Shown: one piece after another, positions 1 through 9,625 of the stretch
How positions within the stretch are numbered: the stretch's first letter is position 1
How the letters are laid out: every line of letters begins with the position of its first letter
DNA from: Pseudoduganella albidiflava
GTDB taxonomy: Bacteria > Pseudomonadota > Gammaproteobacteria > Burkholderiales > Burkholderiaceae_D
Assembly: GCF_004322755.1 (NCBI RefSeq)
Contig: NZ_CP036401.1
Location: forward strand, 1 to 64,000
Reading direction: 5' to 3'
DNA length: 64,000 bases
Translations under genes and position numbers: made by a program
Notes under the pieces: model-generated
Database searches by the model: none
What the model was told of the DNA's origin: nothing
What the model saw: the letters and a program-made list of their open reading frames with translations, nothing else

Positions 1-1
1 C

Positions 2-814
2 ACCGCCGCCATCTTCGCCTCGGCCGGTTCGAACGGCACCTATTTTTCGTTCCGCAACGATGTGATCCAGCAGGTCTCGCGCGACCTGAACATCTGCCAC
101 AGTGTCCACGCGCTGACCCTGTGCTCGGAACTGACCGCTTACTCGCACCTGTCGTCGTTCTACGTTGCACCGGAAGTGCAGAAGGGCCCGGAGGCGGCGC
201 TGCTGTCCCGCTCCCGCCTGCTGTATGCGGCGCAGCACCCGCGGCGCTTCGGCGACCGCTTCTTCGTGCCGCTGGCCGGCGTGACCGACGACGATGGCCA
301 GTCGCCGTTCTGGAACGCGGTGGGCCGCAAGTTCTTCAAGATGGATTTCCTCGACGCCGAGCGCGTCATCGGCGGGGCGCGCAACCGCACGCTCATCGTC
401 GAGCTGATGCCGCACTACCCCGTGTACGTGCCGCTGCTGCCGGGCGATGCGCAAGCCGCGATGGGCCAGATCCATCCTTCCGGCGAGCTGGCCTTCAACC
501 TGCTCACGGCCGAAGGCTTCGAGGCCGACGAATACATCGACATCTTCGACGGCGGCCCGATCCTGCAGGCCCACAAGCATGCGCTGCGCACCTTCACCAG
601 TTCGCAGAAGCTGCGCGTGCGCACCGGCGTGGCCCGCACCAGGGAAGGTCCGCTGTTCAACTACGCGGTGTCGAATGACGACAGCGCGGCATTCCGCGCG
701 GTGGCGATTCCCTGCCCGGACCTGGAAGGCTGCGACGCCGTGGCGCTGTCGCCCGAGATCCAGGACATCCTGCGCGTCGCCGAAGGCGACAGCGTGACCT
801 GCGTACGCATCTGA
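2..814 (+). CDS. aruF: Arginine/ornithine N-succinyltransferase alpha subunit (5' truncated)
   Basis: First step of the arginine succinyltransferase pathway: succinyl-CoA plus arginine gives N2-succinylarginine in the cytoplasm. Only the last 270 residues are present; the reading frame is open to the left edge, so the gene begins outside the window. The segment is colinear with the next gene product (shared FxVPLAG-like and ExADExIDIFDxGPxLQA-like blocks), as expected for the paralogous alpha and beta subunits in Pseudomonas. It ends 10 bases before aruG, so the two are co-transcribed. Assignment to alpha rather than beta rests on gene order (alpha precedes beta) and is slightly less certain than the family. 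Confidence 0.9.
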   Translation, partial: TAAIFASAGSNGTYFSFRNDVIQQVSRDLNICHSVHALTLCSELTAYSHLSSFYVAPEVQKGPEAALLSRSRLLYAAQHPRRFGDRFFVPLAGVTDDDGQSPFWNAVGRKFFKMDFLDAERVIGGARNRTLIVELMPHYPVYVPLLPGDAQAAMGQIHPSGELAFNLLTAEGFEADEYIDIFDGGPILQAHKHALRTFTSSQKLRVRTGVARTREGPLFNYAVSNDDSAAFRAVAIPCPDLEGCDAVALSPEIQDILRVAEGDSVTCVRI

Positions 815-824
815 GGAGAGACCC

Positions 825-1871
825 ATGCTTGTTGTACGCGCCATCCACGAGGGCGACCTCGACGGCCTGTTCGACCTGGCCAGCCAGGTCGGCACCGGCA
901 TGACCACGCTGAAGCCCGACATGAAGATGCTGGGCGACCGCCTGGCCACCGCGTGCGCCTCGTTTGCCGAAACCATCCCGCCGGAAGAGCGCGACTACCT
1001 GTTCGTGATGGAAGACACCGCCAACCACCGGCTGGCCGGCGTCTGCGCGATCAAGGGCGCCGTCGGCCTCACGGAACCGTTCTACAACTACCGGATCGGC
1101 ACGCTGGTGCATTCAAGCCGCGAGCTGAACGTGTTCACGAAGATGGAAACGCTGTACCTGTCGAACGACCTGACGGGATCTTCCGAACTGTGCTCGCTGT
1201 TCCTGCACCCGGACTACCGGGTGGGCCACAACGGCAAGCTGCTGTCGAAAAGCCGCTTCCTGTTCATCGCCCAGTTCCCGCACCTGTTCACGGAAAAGAT
1301 CATCGCCGAGATGCGCGGCTACCAGGCCGACGACGGCAGCTCGCCGTTCTACGAAGGCCTGGGGCGGCATTTCTTCAAGATGGATTTCCACCACGTGGAC
1401 GACCTGACCGCGCTGGGCAAGAAATCGTTCATCGCCGAACTGATGCCGCGCCAGCCGCTGTATATCGCCTACCTGCCGCAGGATGCGCAGGATGTCGTCG
1501 GCGCCGTGCACAAGTCCACCGCGCCGGCGCGGCGCCTGCTGGAACAGGAAGGCCTGCACTACGAAGGCTATGTCGACATCTTCGACGCCGGCCCGGTGCT
1601 GCAGGCGCGCGTGTCGGAACTGCGTGCGCTGCGCGACAGCGAGCTGGCCGTCATCGCGCCGGACGACGACATGGTGCACGCCTGCGCCCCGGCCAACACC
1701 GAGCCCACGCTGGTATCGAACACCACGCTGCGCGACTTCCGGATGATCATCACCGAGGCGGTCAACGTCAACGGCAGCATCGACCTGTCGTCCGCCGAAC
1801 AGAAGCTGCTGCATTGCGGCACCGGCGCCACCGTGCGCACGCTGCCCCTGAACGTCAAGAAAAACCAGTGA
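825..1871 (+). CDS. aruG: Arginine N-succinyltransferase beta subunit
   Basis: A 348-residue member of the AstA family, the usual full length. It starts MLVVRAIHEGDLDGLFDLA, the typical N-terminus with an acetyltransferase-like fold. A strong GAGGAGAG ribosome site lies just upstream of the ATG. It contains the family blocks around DDGSSPFYEGLGRHFFKMDF and YVDIFDAGPVLQAR. With the upstream paralogue it should form the enzyme that succinylates arginine (and ornithine in Pseudomonas). It is second in an operon with astD (8-bp spacing), astB, gdhB and astE. Confidence 0.93.
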   Translation: MLVVRAIHEGDLDGLFDLASQVGTGMTTLKPDMKMLGDRLATACASFAETIPPEERDYLFVMEDTANHRLAGVCAIKGAVGLTEPFYNYRIGTLVHSSRELNVFTKMETLYLSNDLTGSSELCSLFLHPDYRVGHNGKLLSKSRFLFIAQFPHLFTEKIIAEMRGYQADDGSSPFYEGLGRHFFKMDFHHVDDLTALGKKSFIAELMPRQPLYIAYLPQDAQDVVGAVHKSTAPARRLLEQEGLHYEGYVDIFDAGPVLQARVSELRALRDSELAVIAPDDDMVHACAPANTEPTLVSNTTLRDFRMIITEAVNVNGSIDLSSAEQKLLHCGTGATVRTLPLNVKKNQ

Positions 1872-1879
1872 GGAAGACC

Positions 1880-3367
1880 ATGACCGAACACGCCTCGTCC
1901 ACCCAGCTCTCCAACTTCATCGCCGGCCGCTGGCAAGCCGGCAGCGGCGCCGAACTGATCACCGTCGATCCGGCCACCGGCAACGAAACGTGGCGCGGCA
2001 AGTCCGCCGCGCCGCAGGACGTGGCCGCCGCCTGCAGTGCCGCCCGCGCCGCGTTCGAGCCCTGGGCCGAGCGGCCGCTGGAAGAGCGCATCGCCATCGC
2101 CACGCGCTTTCGCGACCTGCTGAAGGAAAACAACGAGGCGCTGGCCGAACTGATCGCGCAGGAAGTGGGCAAGCCGATGTGGGAAGCGCGCACCGAAGTG
2201 ACGACCATGGCGAACAAGGTCGATATCTCGGTCCAGGCCTACAGCGCCCGTACCGGCGAGGTGCACAACAAGGTGGCCGATGGCGAAGCCGTGCTGCGCC
2301 ACCGCCCGCATGGCGTGTTCGGCGTGTTCGGCCCGTACAACTTCCCCGGCCACCTGCCGAACGGCCACATCGTGCCGGCCCTGATCGCCGGGAACACCGT
2401 GGTGTTCAAGCCCAGCGAATACGCGCCGCGCACCGCGATGAAGACCGTGGAACTGTGGGAGCAGGCCGGCGTGCCGGCCGGCGTCATCAACCTGGTCAAC
2501 GGCGGCCGCGATACCGGCGTGGCGCTCGGCCAGAACGCCGACATCGACGGCGTGCTGTTCACCGGCAGCAGCCAGACCGGCGCCGCGCTGCACCGCCAGT
2601 TCGGCGGCCAGCCGGGCAAGCTGCTGGCACTGGAAATGGGCGGCAACAACCCGCTGGTCGTCTGGAACGTGCAGGATATCGACGCCGCCGTGTTCATGGC
2701 GATCCAGTCGGCCTTCATCTCGGCCGGCCAGCGCTGCACCTGCGCGCGCCGCCTCGTGGTGCAGAAGAGCGAGCAGGGCGACGCGTTCCTGCGCCGGCTG
2801 GTCGAGGTGGCGGCAAAGATCCAGGTGGGCGAATCGCACGCCGAGCCGCAGCCGTTCATGGGCCCCGTGGTGTCGGCTGCCGTCGCCGAGAAACTGGTGC
2901 AGGCGCAGCATGACATGGTGGGCAAGGGCGGCAAGCTGTTGCTGGAAATGAAGCAGCTCAAGCCGGACACCGGCTTCGTATCCGCCGGCATCGTCGACGT
3001 CACCGACGCGCAGGGCATCCCGGACGAGGAATGGTTCGGCCCCCTGCTGCAGGTGTACCGCACGGACGATTTCGACCAGGCGCTGCGCATCGCCAACAAC
3101 ACCGAATTCGGCCTGGCCGCCGGCCTGCTGTCGAACGAGGAAGCGCTGTGGAAGACCTTCCAGCGGCGCGCCCGCGCCGGCATCGTCAACTGGAACCGCC
3201 CGACCACCGGCGCGGCCAGCACGGCGCCGTTCGGCGGCGTCGGCAAGTCCGGCAACCACCGCCCCAGCGCCTACTACGCGGCCGATTACTGCGCCTACCC
3301 GGTCGCCTCGATCGAGAACGGCGCACTGGAAATGCCCGCCAAGCTGTCGCCCGGCCTGGCGTTCTGA
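1880..3367 (+). CDS. astD: N-succinylglutamate 5-semialdehyde dehydrogenase
   Basis: A 495-residue NAD-dependent aldehyde dehydrogenase catalysing the fourth step of the AST pathway, succinylglutamate semialdehyde to succinylglutamate. The catalytic cysteine is Cys286 in the GQRCTCARR segment, and the general-base glutamate lies in LEMGGNNPL. The NPxPPY-like region reads FGPYNFPGHLPNG, as in AstD. The frame is open far upstream, but the ATG at 1880 has an AGGAAG site and begins MTEHASSTQLSNFIAGRW, matching family starts. It is translated right after aruG. Confidence 0.95.
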   Translation: MTEHASSTQLSNFIAGRWQAGSGAELITVDPATGNETWRGKSAAPQDVAAACSAARAAFEPWAERPLEERIAIATRFRDLLKENNEALAELIAQEVGKPMWEARTEVTTMANKVDISVQAYSARTGEVHNKVADGEAVLRHRPHGVFGVFGPYNFPGHLPNGHIVPALIAGNTVVFKPSEYAPRTAMKTVELWEQAGVPAGVINLVNGGRDTGVALGQNADIDGVLFTGSSQTGAALHRQFGGQPGKLLALEMGGNNPLVVWNVQDIDAAVFMAIQSAFISAGQRCTCARRLVVQKSEQGDAFLRRLVEVAAKIQVGESHAEPQPFMGPVVSAAVAEKLVQAQHDMVGKGGKLLLEMKQLKPDTGFVSAGIVDVTDAQGIPDEEWFGPLLQVYRTDDFDQALRIANNTEFGLAAGLLSNEEALWKTFQRRARAGIVNWNRPTTGAASTAPFGGVGKSGNHRPSAYYAADYCAYPVASIENGALEMPAKLSPGLAF

Positions 3368-3370
3368 GTA

Positions 3371-3390
3371 AGAACCAGGAAGAACCATGA
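3371..3390 (+). repeat. 10-bp tandem duplication at the astB ribosome site
   Basis: AGAACCAGGA is followed directly by AGAACCATGA. The second copy carries the astB start codon, so the duplication brackets the ribosome-binding region between astD and astB. It is one of many short tandem duplications at gene junctions in this window. Confidence 0.6.
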
Positions 3391-4727
3391 GCACGCGTGA
3401 ATTCAACTTCGACGGCCTGGTCGGCCCGTCGCACAACTATGCCGGCCTGTCGTTCGGCAACGTGGCCTCGTTCAACAACGTGAAGAGCGCCTCGAACCCG
3501 AAGCAGGCCGCCCTGCAGGGCCTGGCCAAGATGCGTGCGCTGGCCGCGCGCGGCTTCGCGCAGGGTGTGCTTCCCCCCCAGGCGCGGCCGAACTTCCGGC
3601 TGCTGCGCAGCGTGGGCTTCACCGGCACCGATGCGGACGTGCTGGCGCGGGCGTACAAGGAAGCGCCGGTGCTGCTGGCCAGCGCGTATTCGGCATCGCC
3701 GATGTGGACGGCCAACGCGGCCACCGTGAGCCCGTCGCGCGACACGCTGGACGGCCGCGTGCACTTCACGCCGGCCAACCTGAACAACAAGCTGCACCGC
3801 TCGCACGAGCATGTGCAGTCGGGCCGCACGCTGCGCGCGATCTTCCGTGACGAGCGCCATTTCGCCGTGCACGATGCGCTGCCGGCCACGCCGGCGTTCG
3901 GCGACGAGGGCGCGGCCAACCACACGCGCCTGTGCCGCGAGCATGGCGCGGACGCCATCGAACTGTTCGTCTACGGCCGCGTCGAATTCGACCCCGCCGC
4001 GCCGGCGCCGACACGCTACCCGGCCCGGCAGACGCTGGAAGCGTCGGAAGCGGTGGCCCGGCTGCACGGGCTGCGGGAAGCGCGCACGGTCTACGTGCAG
4101 CAGAACCCGGCCGTGATCGACCAGGGCGTGTTCCACAACGACGTGATCGCGGTCGGCAATGCCGACGTGCTGTTCTACCACGAGCAAGCCTTCGCCGACG
4201 AGCAGGGCGCGCTGCTCAAGCTGCGCCAGGCACTGGACGGTGTCGATGCCGAACTGCGCCCGATCCGCGTCGAGACCGGCCAGGTGCCGGTGGCCGACGC
4301 GGTGCAGAGCTACCTGTTCAACAGCCAGCTGCTGTCGAAGCCGGACGGCGGGATGGCCCTGGTGATCCCCCGCGAATGCGAGGAAAACGCCGCCGTGTCG
4401 AAGTACCTGGCCGGAATGGTGGCCAGCGGCGGCCCGATCGACGAGCTGGTGCACTTCGACCTGCGCCAGAGCATGCGCAACGGCGGCGGGCCGGCGTGCC
4501 TGCGCCTGCGCGTGGCGCTGACGGACGAGGAAGCGGCCGCGATGCACGGCGGCGTGGTCATGACGGAGGAGCTGTACCACACGCTGGTGGCGTGGGTCGA
4601 CCGGCACTACCGCGACCAGCTCGCGCCGCAAGACCTGGCGGACCCCGCGCTGGCGATCGAGATCGCCGCCGCACTGGAGGAACTGGAGCGCCTGCTCGGC
4701 TTGCCGGGGTTGTATGATCTGAGCTAG
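3387..4727 (+). CDS. astB: N-succinylarginine dihydrolase
   Basis: A 446-residue enzyme of the guanidine-modifying superfamily that hydrolyses succinylarginine to succinylornithine, CO2 and ammonia. The start [20 protein letters not shown] is diagnostic of AstB. The C-terminal nucleophile is Cys371 in [14 protein letters not shown]. Length matches the family (about 445). It starts 19 bases after astD with an AGGAAG site. The aminotransferase astC needed for the next step is not in the window and probably lies upstream of aruF. Confidence 0.96.
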   Translation: MSTREFNFDGLVGPSHNYAGLSFGNVASFNNVKSASNPKQAALQGLAKMRALAARGFAQGVLPPQARPNFRLLRSVGFTGTDADVLARAYKEAPVLLASAYSASPMWTANAATVSPSRDTLDGRVHFTPANLNNKLHRSHEHVQSGRTLRAIFRDERHFAVHDALPATPAFGDEGAANHTRLCREHGADAIELFVYGRVEFDPAAPAPTRYPARQTLEASEAVARLHGLREARTVYVQQNPAVIDQGVFHNDVIAVGNADVLFYHEQAFADEQGALLKLRQALDGVDAELRPIRVETGQVPVADAVQSYLFNSQLLSKPDGGMALVIPRECEENAAVSKYLAGMVASGGPIDELVHFDLRQSMRNGGGPACLRLRVALTDEEAAAMHGGVVMTEELYHTLVAWVDRHYRDQLAPQDLADPALAIEIAAALEELERLLGLPGLYDLS

Positions 4728-4766
4728 AGAGATGCCTCTATCGAGTTTGGCAGATTGAATGAAGAG

Positions 4767-4791
4767 TGGGGCTGAGCGATCCTCGGCCCCA
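4767..4791 (+). other. Hairpin in the astB-gdhB gap
   Basis: A GC-rich stem, TGGGGCTGAG against CCTCGGCCCCA around a 4-nt loop, with one G-T wobble. No T-run follows, so it is not a convincing intrinsic terminator. It could instead be an attenuating or RNA-stabilising stem between astB and gdhB. The rest of the 133-bp gap shows nothing clear. Confidence 0.4.
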
Positions 4792-4860
4792 TTGCACATG
4801 CGCCAGCCACGAGCCGGCGCGCAGTACCCATCACGCACACTGGAATAACTGGAGAAGCAG

Positions 4861-7800
4861 ATGACAAAGATGCCGCAGCAACTGCGTAGTGAAACGCTGG
4901 AACTCGTGAACACGTCCGGGGCCATGGACCATGCGGCGGGCAATGCCCCCGTCGGCGCGCTGATCGCGCTCTGGCTGAAGTCCCTGGACGATGAAGACCT
5001 GGCCGACACGCTGCCCGCCAGCCTCGCGCCGGTGCTGGTGGAAGGCTTCACCGCAGCGGCCCGCCGCACCGGGCCAGGCGCGCAGATCGCCACCCTGCGG
5101 TATGCGGATGGCCGCGGCGGCAACGCCACGGCGCTGCTGATCCTGAACGACGACATGCCCTACCTGGTCGATTCCATCGTGATGGTGCTGCGCCGCCAGA
5201 AGGTGCAGGTCAACGGCGTGCTCAATGCCGTGCTGCCGGTCAGCCGCGATGCCGCTGGCGCCGTGACGGCGGTCGGCGATTCGGGCGCGCACCTGGAGTC
5301 CTACGTGCTTTGCCTGCTGGCCGAGGAACTGGCCGACGCGCCGCTGCGCGAGCTGCAGGAGGGCATCGAAACGGTGGCGCGCGACGCCGCCGTCGTCAAG
5401 CGCGACCTGCCGACGATGAAGAACCGCTTCACCACCGTCGCCGATTCCGTGCAGGCGCAGGGCGACGAAGGCGCCGAGGCGGCCGCCTTCCTGCACTGGG
5501 CGCGCGACGAAGGCTTCGAGGTGCACGGCTATGCCTATTACCACGTGAAGCCGGGCACGCACGAACTGGAACGCGACCTGCCCAGCCGCATCGGCGTGCT
5601 GCAGGATACCGCGCACCCCGTGTATGGCACCTGCTTGGCCAACATCCCCGGTGACCTCGATACGCTGAACCGCCGCGGCCACATCCTGTCGATCGTCAAG
5701 GCCGACGTGGGCGGCACGCTGCACCGCGACCAGCAGCTGGACTTCATCGGCGTGCGCGCCGCCGACGCCGGCGGCAACGTGCTCGGCGAACACTGCTTCA
5801 TCGGCCTGTTCACGCGTGCAGCGCTGCTCACGCCGCTGGCACGCCTGCCGTTCGCGCGCGGCCGCATCGCCCAGGTGCTGAAGATCGCCAACCTGCGGCA
5901 GGAAGGCTTCCGCGCCGAGAAATTCATCGAGATCCTGGAATCGCTGCCACGCACCGAGGCGCTGGAAGCGGACCCCGAATGGCTGGCCGAAGTGTGCAGC
6001 GCCGTGGTCTCGCTGTACAAGCAGCCGCGCACGAAAGTGTTCGCGCGGCGCGACGTCTATGCGCGCCACCTGAACGTGCTGGTCTACCTGCCGCGCGAAC
6101 GCTACAGCGCCAGCGTGGCGCAGGCCCTGTCGCGCGCGCTGCAGGACAGCTCCGGCGCCGCGCACGTGAGTTCGCAGACGCTGGTGGCCGACGGCCCACT
6201 CGCGCGCCTGTACCTGATCGCGCATGCGGCGCGCTATCCGCTGGACCTGGAAAGCGACGTGCAGCGCCCGCTGCTGTCGATCCTGGATGGCTGGCACGAA
6301 GGCTTCTCCGAGCTGGCCGACGCGGTGCCGGACGAACACCTGCGCAATGATTTGCGTCGCCTGTGCGCCACGCTGCCGGTCGACTACGTGGCCGCCACGC
6401 CGCCGGCGGTGGCCTTCCACGACCTGGACACGATCCTGCGCAACGGCGCCTCGAACCGCGCCACGGTGCGCATCGAGCTGGCGTCGGCGGCCAATCCCGC
6501 CACGATCCGCATCTACACGCTGGACAAGACGCCGACGCTGTCGTCGATCCTGCCCGCGCTGCACAACGCCGGCGTGCTGATCGAGCGGGAACGCGCGCAC
6601 ACGATCCGGACTGCCAACGGCCAGCGCCACTACGTGACGAGCCTGGCGGTGGATGCCACGTCGGCCGAGAAGCTGGCGCGGCCAGGGGTGGCCGCCGTGG
6701 CCGAGGACCTGTTCGCCGCGCTGTTCAACGACGACATCGAGGATGGCCGCCTGAACGGCCTGGTGGTCGAAGGCGGCCTGAATCCGCGCCAGGTACAGCT
6801 GGTGCGCGCCTACATGAGCTACTGGCGCCAGACCGGCACGCAGTTCTCGGTGCGCTATATCGCCGAAAGCCTGCGCCGCCAGCCGGCGCTGGTGAAGGAA
6901 ATCGTCGACGCGTTCGAGCACCGCTTCGATCCCCGGCGCGGCGAGGAAGAGCGCACGGCGGCCCGCGCGCAGCTGGTGGCGCTGAAGGCCCGCGTGCCGC
7001 AGGTGAACCACGCCGACCTGGAAGTGATCCTGGCCGCGCTGATCGACCTGATCCTGGCCACCGTGCGCACCAACTACTTCCAGCCCAGCCCGGAACTGCA
7101 GAACCCCGACGTGCTGGACGTGCGCGACAAGGTCATCTTCAAGTTCGACACGGGCCGCCTGGCCTTCCTGCCCGAGCCGAAACCGTACCGCGAGATCTAC
7201 GTGTTCTCGCGCCGCTTCGAGGGCGTGCACCTGCGCGGCGGCCCGGTGGCGCGCGGCGGCCTGCGCTGGTCGGACCGGATGGAGGATTACCGCACCGAGG
7301 TGCTGGGCCTGGTGAAGGCGCAGATGGTGAAGAACGCCGTGATCGTGCCGGCCGGTGCCAAGGGCGGCTTCGTGTGCAAGCAGATGCCGGCCGGCGCGCC
7401 GCGCGAAGTCGTGGCGGCCGAGGGCGAAGCGGTGTACCGCATGTTCATCGCCAGCCTGCTGGAAGTGACGGACAACCGCGTGCTGGGCAAGATCGTGCCG
7501 CCGGCCGATACCGTGCGCTACGATGACGACGACCCCTACCTCGTGGTGGCCGCCGACAAGGGCACGGCCTCGTTCTCCGATATCGCCAACAGCATCGCCG
7601 TGGAACGCGGTTTCTGGCTGGGCGATGCGTTCGCCTCGGGCGGTTCGAACGGCTACGACCACAAGAAACTGGGCATTACGGCGAAGGGCGCGTTCGAAGC
7701 CGTCAAGCGCCACTTCTACGAGATGGGCCACGACATGGCCACCACCCCGTTCACCGTGGTCGGGGTGGGCGACATGTCGGGCGACGTGTTCGGCAACGGC

Positions 7801-9624
7801 ATGCTGTTGTCGGACAAGATCCGCCTGCTGGCCGCGTTCGACCATCGCCACATCTTCCTCGACCCGAACCCGGATACCGACCGCTCGTTCGCCGAGCGCC
7901 AGCGCATGTTCGCGCTGCCCCGCTCCTCGTGGGAGGATTACGACAAGAGCCTGATCTCCGAGGGCGGCGGCGTGTATGCCCGCTCGCTGCGCACGATCGA
8001 GCTGTCGCAGCAGGTGCGCGAAGCCCTGCAGATCGCCGAAACCTCGCTCACGCCCGAGGAACTGATGCACCGCATCCTGCTGGCGCCGGTGGACCTGTTC
8101 TACAACGGCGGCATCGGCACCTACATCAAGGCCTCCACCGAAACCAATGCGCAGGTGAAGGACCGCGCCAACGACCAGCTGCGCGTCAATGGCGGCGAAT
8201 TGCGCTGCAAGGTGGTGGGCGAGGGCGGCAACCTGGGCGCCACGCAGGCCGGCCGCATCGAGTTCGCGCTGGCGGGCGGGCGCATCTTCACCGATGCGAT
8301 CGACAACTCGGCCGGCGTGGATTGCTCGGACCATGAAGTGAACGCGAAGATCTGGCTCGACGTGGAAGTCAATGCCGGCCTGCTGACGGAAGAACAGCGC
8401 AACCGCACGCTGAACGACATGACGGACGATATCGTGCGCCTGGTCCTGCGCGACAACACGCAGCAGACCCGCCTGCTGGTGCGCGAGCTGCAGGCGCAAT
8501 CGGATGTCACGGTGCAGAAGGGCTATGCGGCGCTGATCGCCAGCCTGGAAGAAGAGGGCGCGCTGTCGCGCGAGCTGGAGATGCTGCCGTCGGTGGCCGA
8601 GCTGGCACGTCGCAAAGGCGATAACCGCGGCCTGACGACGCCGGAACTGGCCGTCGTCATCGCCAATGTGAAGAACCGCTACAAGCGCCTGCTGGGCGTG
8701 TTGCCGCTGACCGGGGAAAGCTGGGCCGAAGCCGTGCTGCGGCCGTACTTCCCCGAACTGCTGGTGGCCACCCGCTCGCCGCTGGCGCACCCGCTGGCCA
8801 ACGCGATCCTGGCCACCGTGCTGGCCAACGAGGTGGTGAACCGCTGCGGCCCGCTGATGATCCGCAACCTGGCGCACGACCATGGCGTGGCCGAGACGGA
8901 CGTGATCCTGGCGTGGGGCAAGGCATGGTCGGCGCTGAACCTGAACCCGGTATTCGATACGCTCGATGCCGATGCGCTGGCCGTGCCGCGCGAAGTGGCG
9001 ATGGCCGTCGATGCGCGCAGCCGTTCGGCGCTGCGGGCCGTGCTGGAAGGCGTGCTGGCGGTGCCGAAGGACCAGTTGCAGGGCAGCGGCGGCATCGCCG
9101 AACTGTCCCGCCTGTTCGCCGAACCGGGCATGGCCGGCCGCCTCGCGCCGGCCGGCACGGCCACCGAGGCCGATGCGGTGCCGGACCTGAAGCCGGGGTT
9201 CGCCGAGGCCTGGAGGGCGCTGGAAGGCATCGAAGGCGTATCGGCCTTCCTGTTCGCGGCACTGTCGGTGCAGCGGCCGGATGGCATGGACTTGCCGGCG
9301 TTCCTGGCGCTGGGCACCACGCTGCGCGCGAAGGCGGGCATCGATGCGCTGGAGCGCGGCCTGCACCTGCCGGCCACCAGCCGCTCGCAGGAGCAGTTGC
9401 GCAGCTATGCGCAGCAGGCGTTGCGGCGCACGCAGCAGCGCTTGCTGGCACAGGTGCTGGCCCGCGCCGCAGGCCACGGCACCGGCGCGGTCGATGCCGT
9501 GATCGCGTCGCTGAACCTGCCGGTGTTCAGCGCACCGGCCGACCTGGAACAGGCGATGCTGGATGTCTGGACCTTGTCCGAAGCGGTCAACACCGGCGGT
9601 TACGGCATGCAGAAGGCGGCGTGA
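4861..9624 (+). CDS. gdhB: NAD-specific glutamate dehydrogenase, GDH-180 class
   Basis: A 1587-residue protein of the large NAD-GDH family (Pseudomonas GdhB is of similar size), which oxidatively deaminates glutamate to 2-oxoglutarate. The N-terminal half holds the ACT-like regulatory region of this class. The catalytic domain lies in the middle, with the lysine-bearing VPAGAKGGFV motif (Lys834) and the nucleotide-binding region near TPFTVVGVGDMSGDVFGNG (residues about 961-979). The start has a GGAGAAG site. It lies between astB and astE, with its stop one base before the astE start, so it is part of the arginine operon. The long antisense frame opposite it is a codon-bias shadow. Confidence 0.95.
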   Translation: MTKMPQQLRSETLELVNTSGAMDHAAGNAPVGALIALWLKSLDDEDLADTLPASLAPVLVEGFTAAARRTGPGAQIATLRYADGRGGNATALLILNDDMPYLVDSIVMVLRRQKVQVNGVLNAVLPVSRDAAGAVTAVGDSGAHLESYVLCLLAEELADAPLRELQEGIETVARDAAVVKRDLPTMKNRFTTVADSVQAQGDEGAEAAAFLHWARDEGFEVHGYAYYHVKPGTHELERDLPSRIGVLQDTAHPVYGTCLANIPGDLDTLNRRGHILSIVKADVGGTLHRDQQLDFIGVRAADAGGNVLGEHCFIGLFTRAALLTPLARLPFARGRIAQVLKIANLRQEGFRAEKFIEILESLPRTEALEADPEWLAEVCSAVVSLYKQPRTKVFARRDVYARHLNVLVYLPRERYSASVAQALSRALQDSSGAAHVSSQTLVADGPLARLYLIAHAARYPLDLESDVQRPLLSILDGWHEGFSELADAVPDEHLRNDLRRLCATLPVDYVAATPPAVAFHDLDTILRNGASNRATVRIELASAANPATIRIYTLDKTPTLSSILPALHNAGVLIERERAHTIRTANGQRHYVTSLAVDATSAEKLARPGVAAVAEDLFAALFNDDIEDGRLNGLVVEGGLNPRQVQLVRAYMSYWRQTGTQFSVRYIAESLRRQPALVKEIVDAFEHRFDPRRGEEERTAARAQLVALKARVPQVNHADLEVILAALIDLILATVRTNYFQPSPELQNPDVLDVRDKVIFKFDTGRLAFLPEPKPYREIYVFSRRFEGVHLRGGPVARGGLRWSDRMEDYRTEVLGLVKAQMVKNAVIVPAGAKGGFVCKQMPAGAPREVVAAEGEAVYRMFIASLLEVTDNRVLGKIVPPADTVRYDDDDPYLVVAADKGTASFSDIANSIAVERGFWLGDAFASGGSNGYDHKKLGITAKGAFEAVKRHFYEMGHDMATTPFTVVGVGDMSGDVFGNGMLLSDKIRLLAAFDHRHIFLDPNPDTDRSFAERQRMFALPRSSWEDYDKSLISEGGGVYARSLRTIELSQQVREALQIAETSLTPEELMHRILLAPVDLFYNGGIGTYIKASTETNAQVKDRANDQLRVNGGELRCKVVGEGGNLGATQAGRIEFALAGGRIFTDAIDNSAGVDCSDHEVNAKIWLDVEVNAGLLTEEQRNRTLNDMTDDIVRLVLRDNTQQTRLLVRELQAQSDVTVQKGYAALIASLEEEGALSRELEMLPSVAELARRKGDNRGLTTPELAVVIANVKNRYKRLLGVLPLTGESWAEAVLRPYFPELLVATRSPLAHPLANAILATVLANEVVNRCGPLMIRNLAHDHGVAETDVILAWGKAWSALNLNPVFDTLDADALAVPREVAMAVDARSRSALRAVLEGVLAVPKDQLQGSGGIAELSRLFAEPGMAGRLAPAGTATEADAVPDLKPGFAEAWRALEGIEGVSAFLFAALSVQRPDGMDLPAFLALGTTLRAKAGIDALERGLHLPATSRSQEQLRSYAQQALRRTQQRLLAQVLARAAGHGTGAVDAVIASLNLPVFSAPADLEQAMLDVWTLSEAVNTGGYGMQKAA

Positions 9625-9625
9625 C

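Noticed and set aside
953..1879. Apparent in-frame extension fusing astD to sequence inside aruG
   Set aside because: The extension is an out-of-frame reading of aruG. The ATG at 1880 has a ribosome site and the AstD N-terminus.
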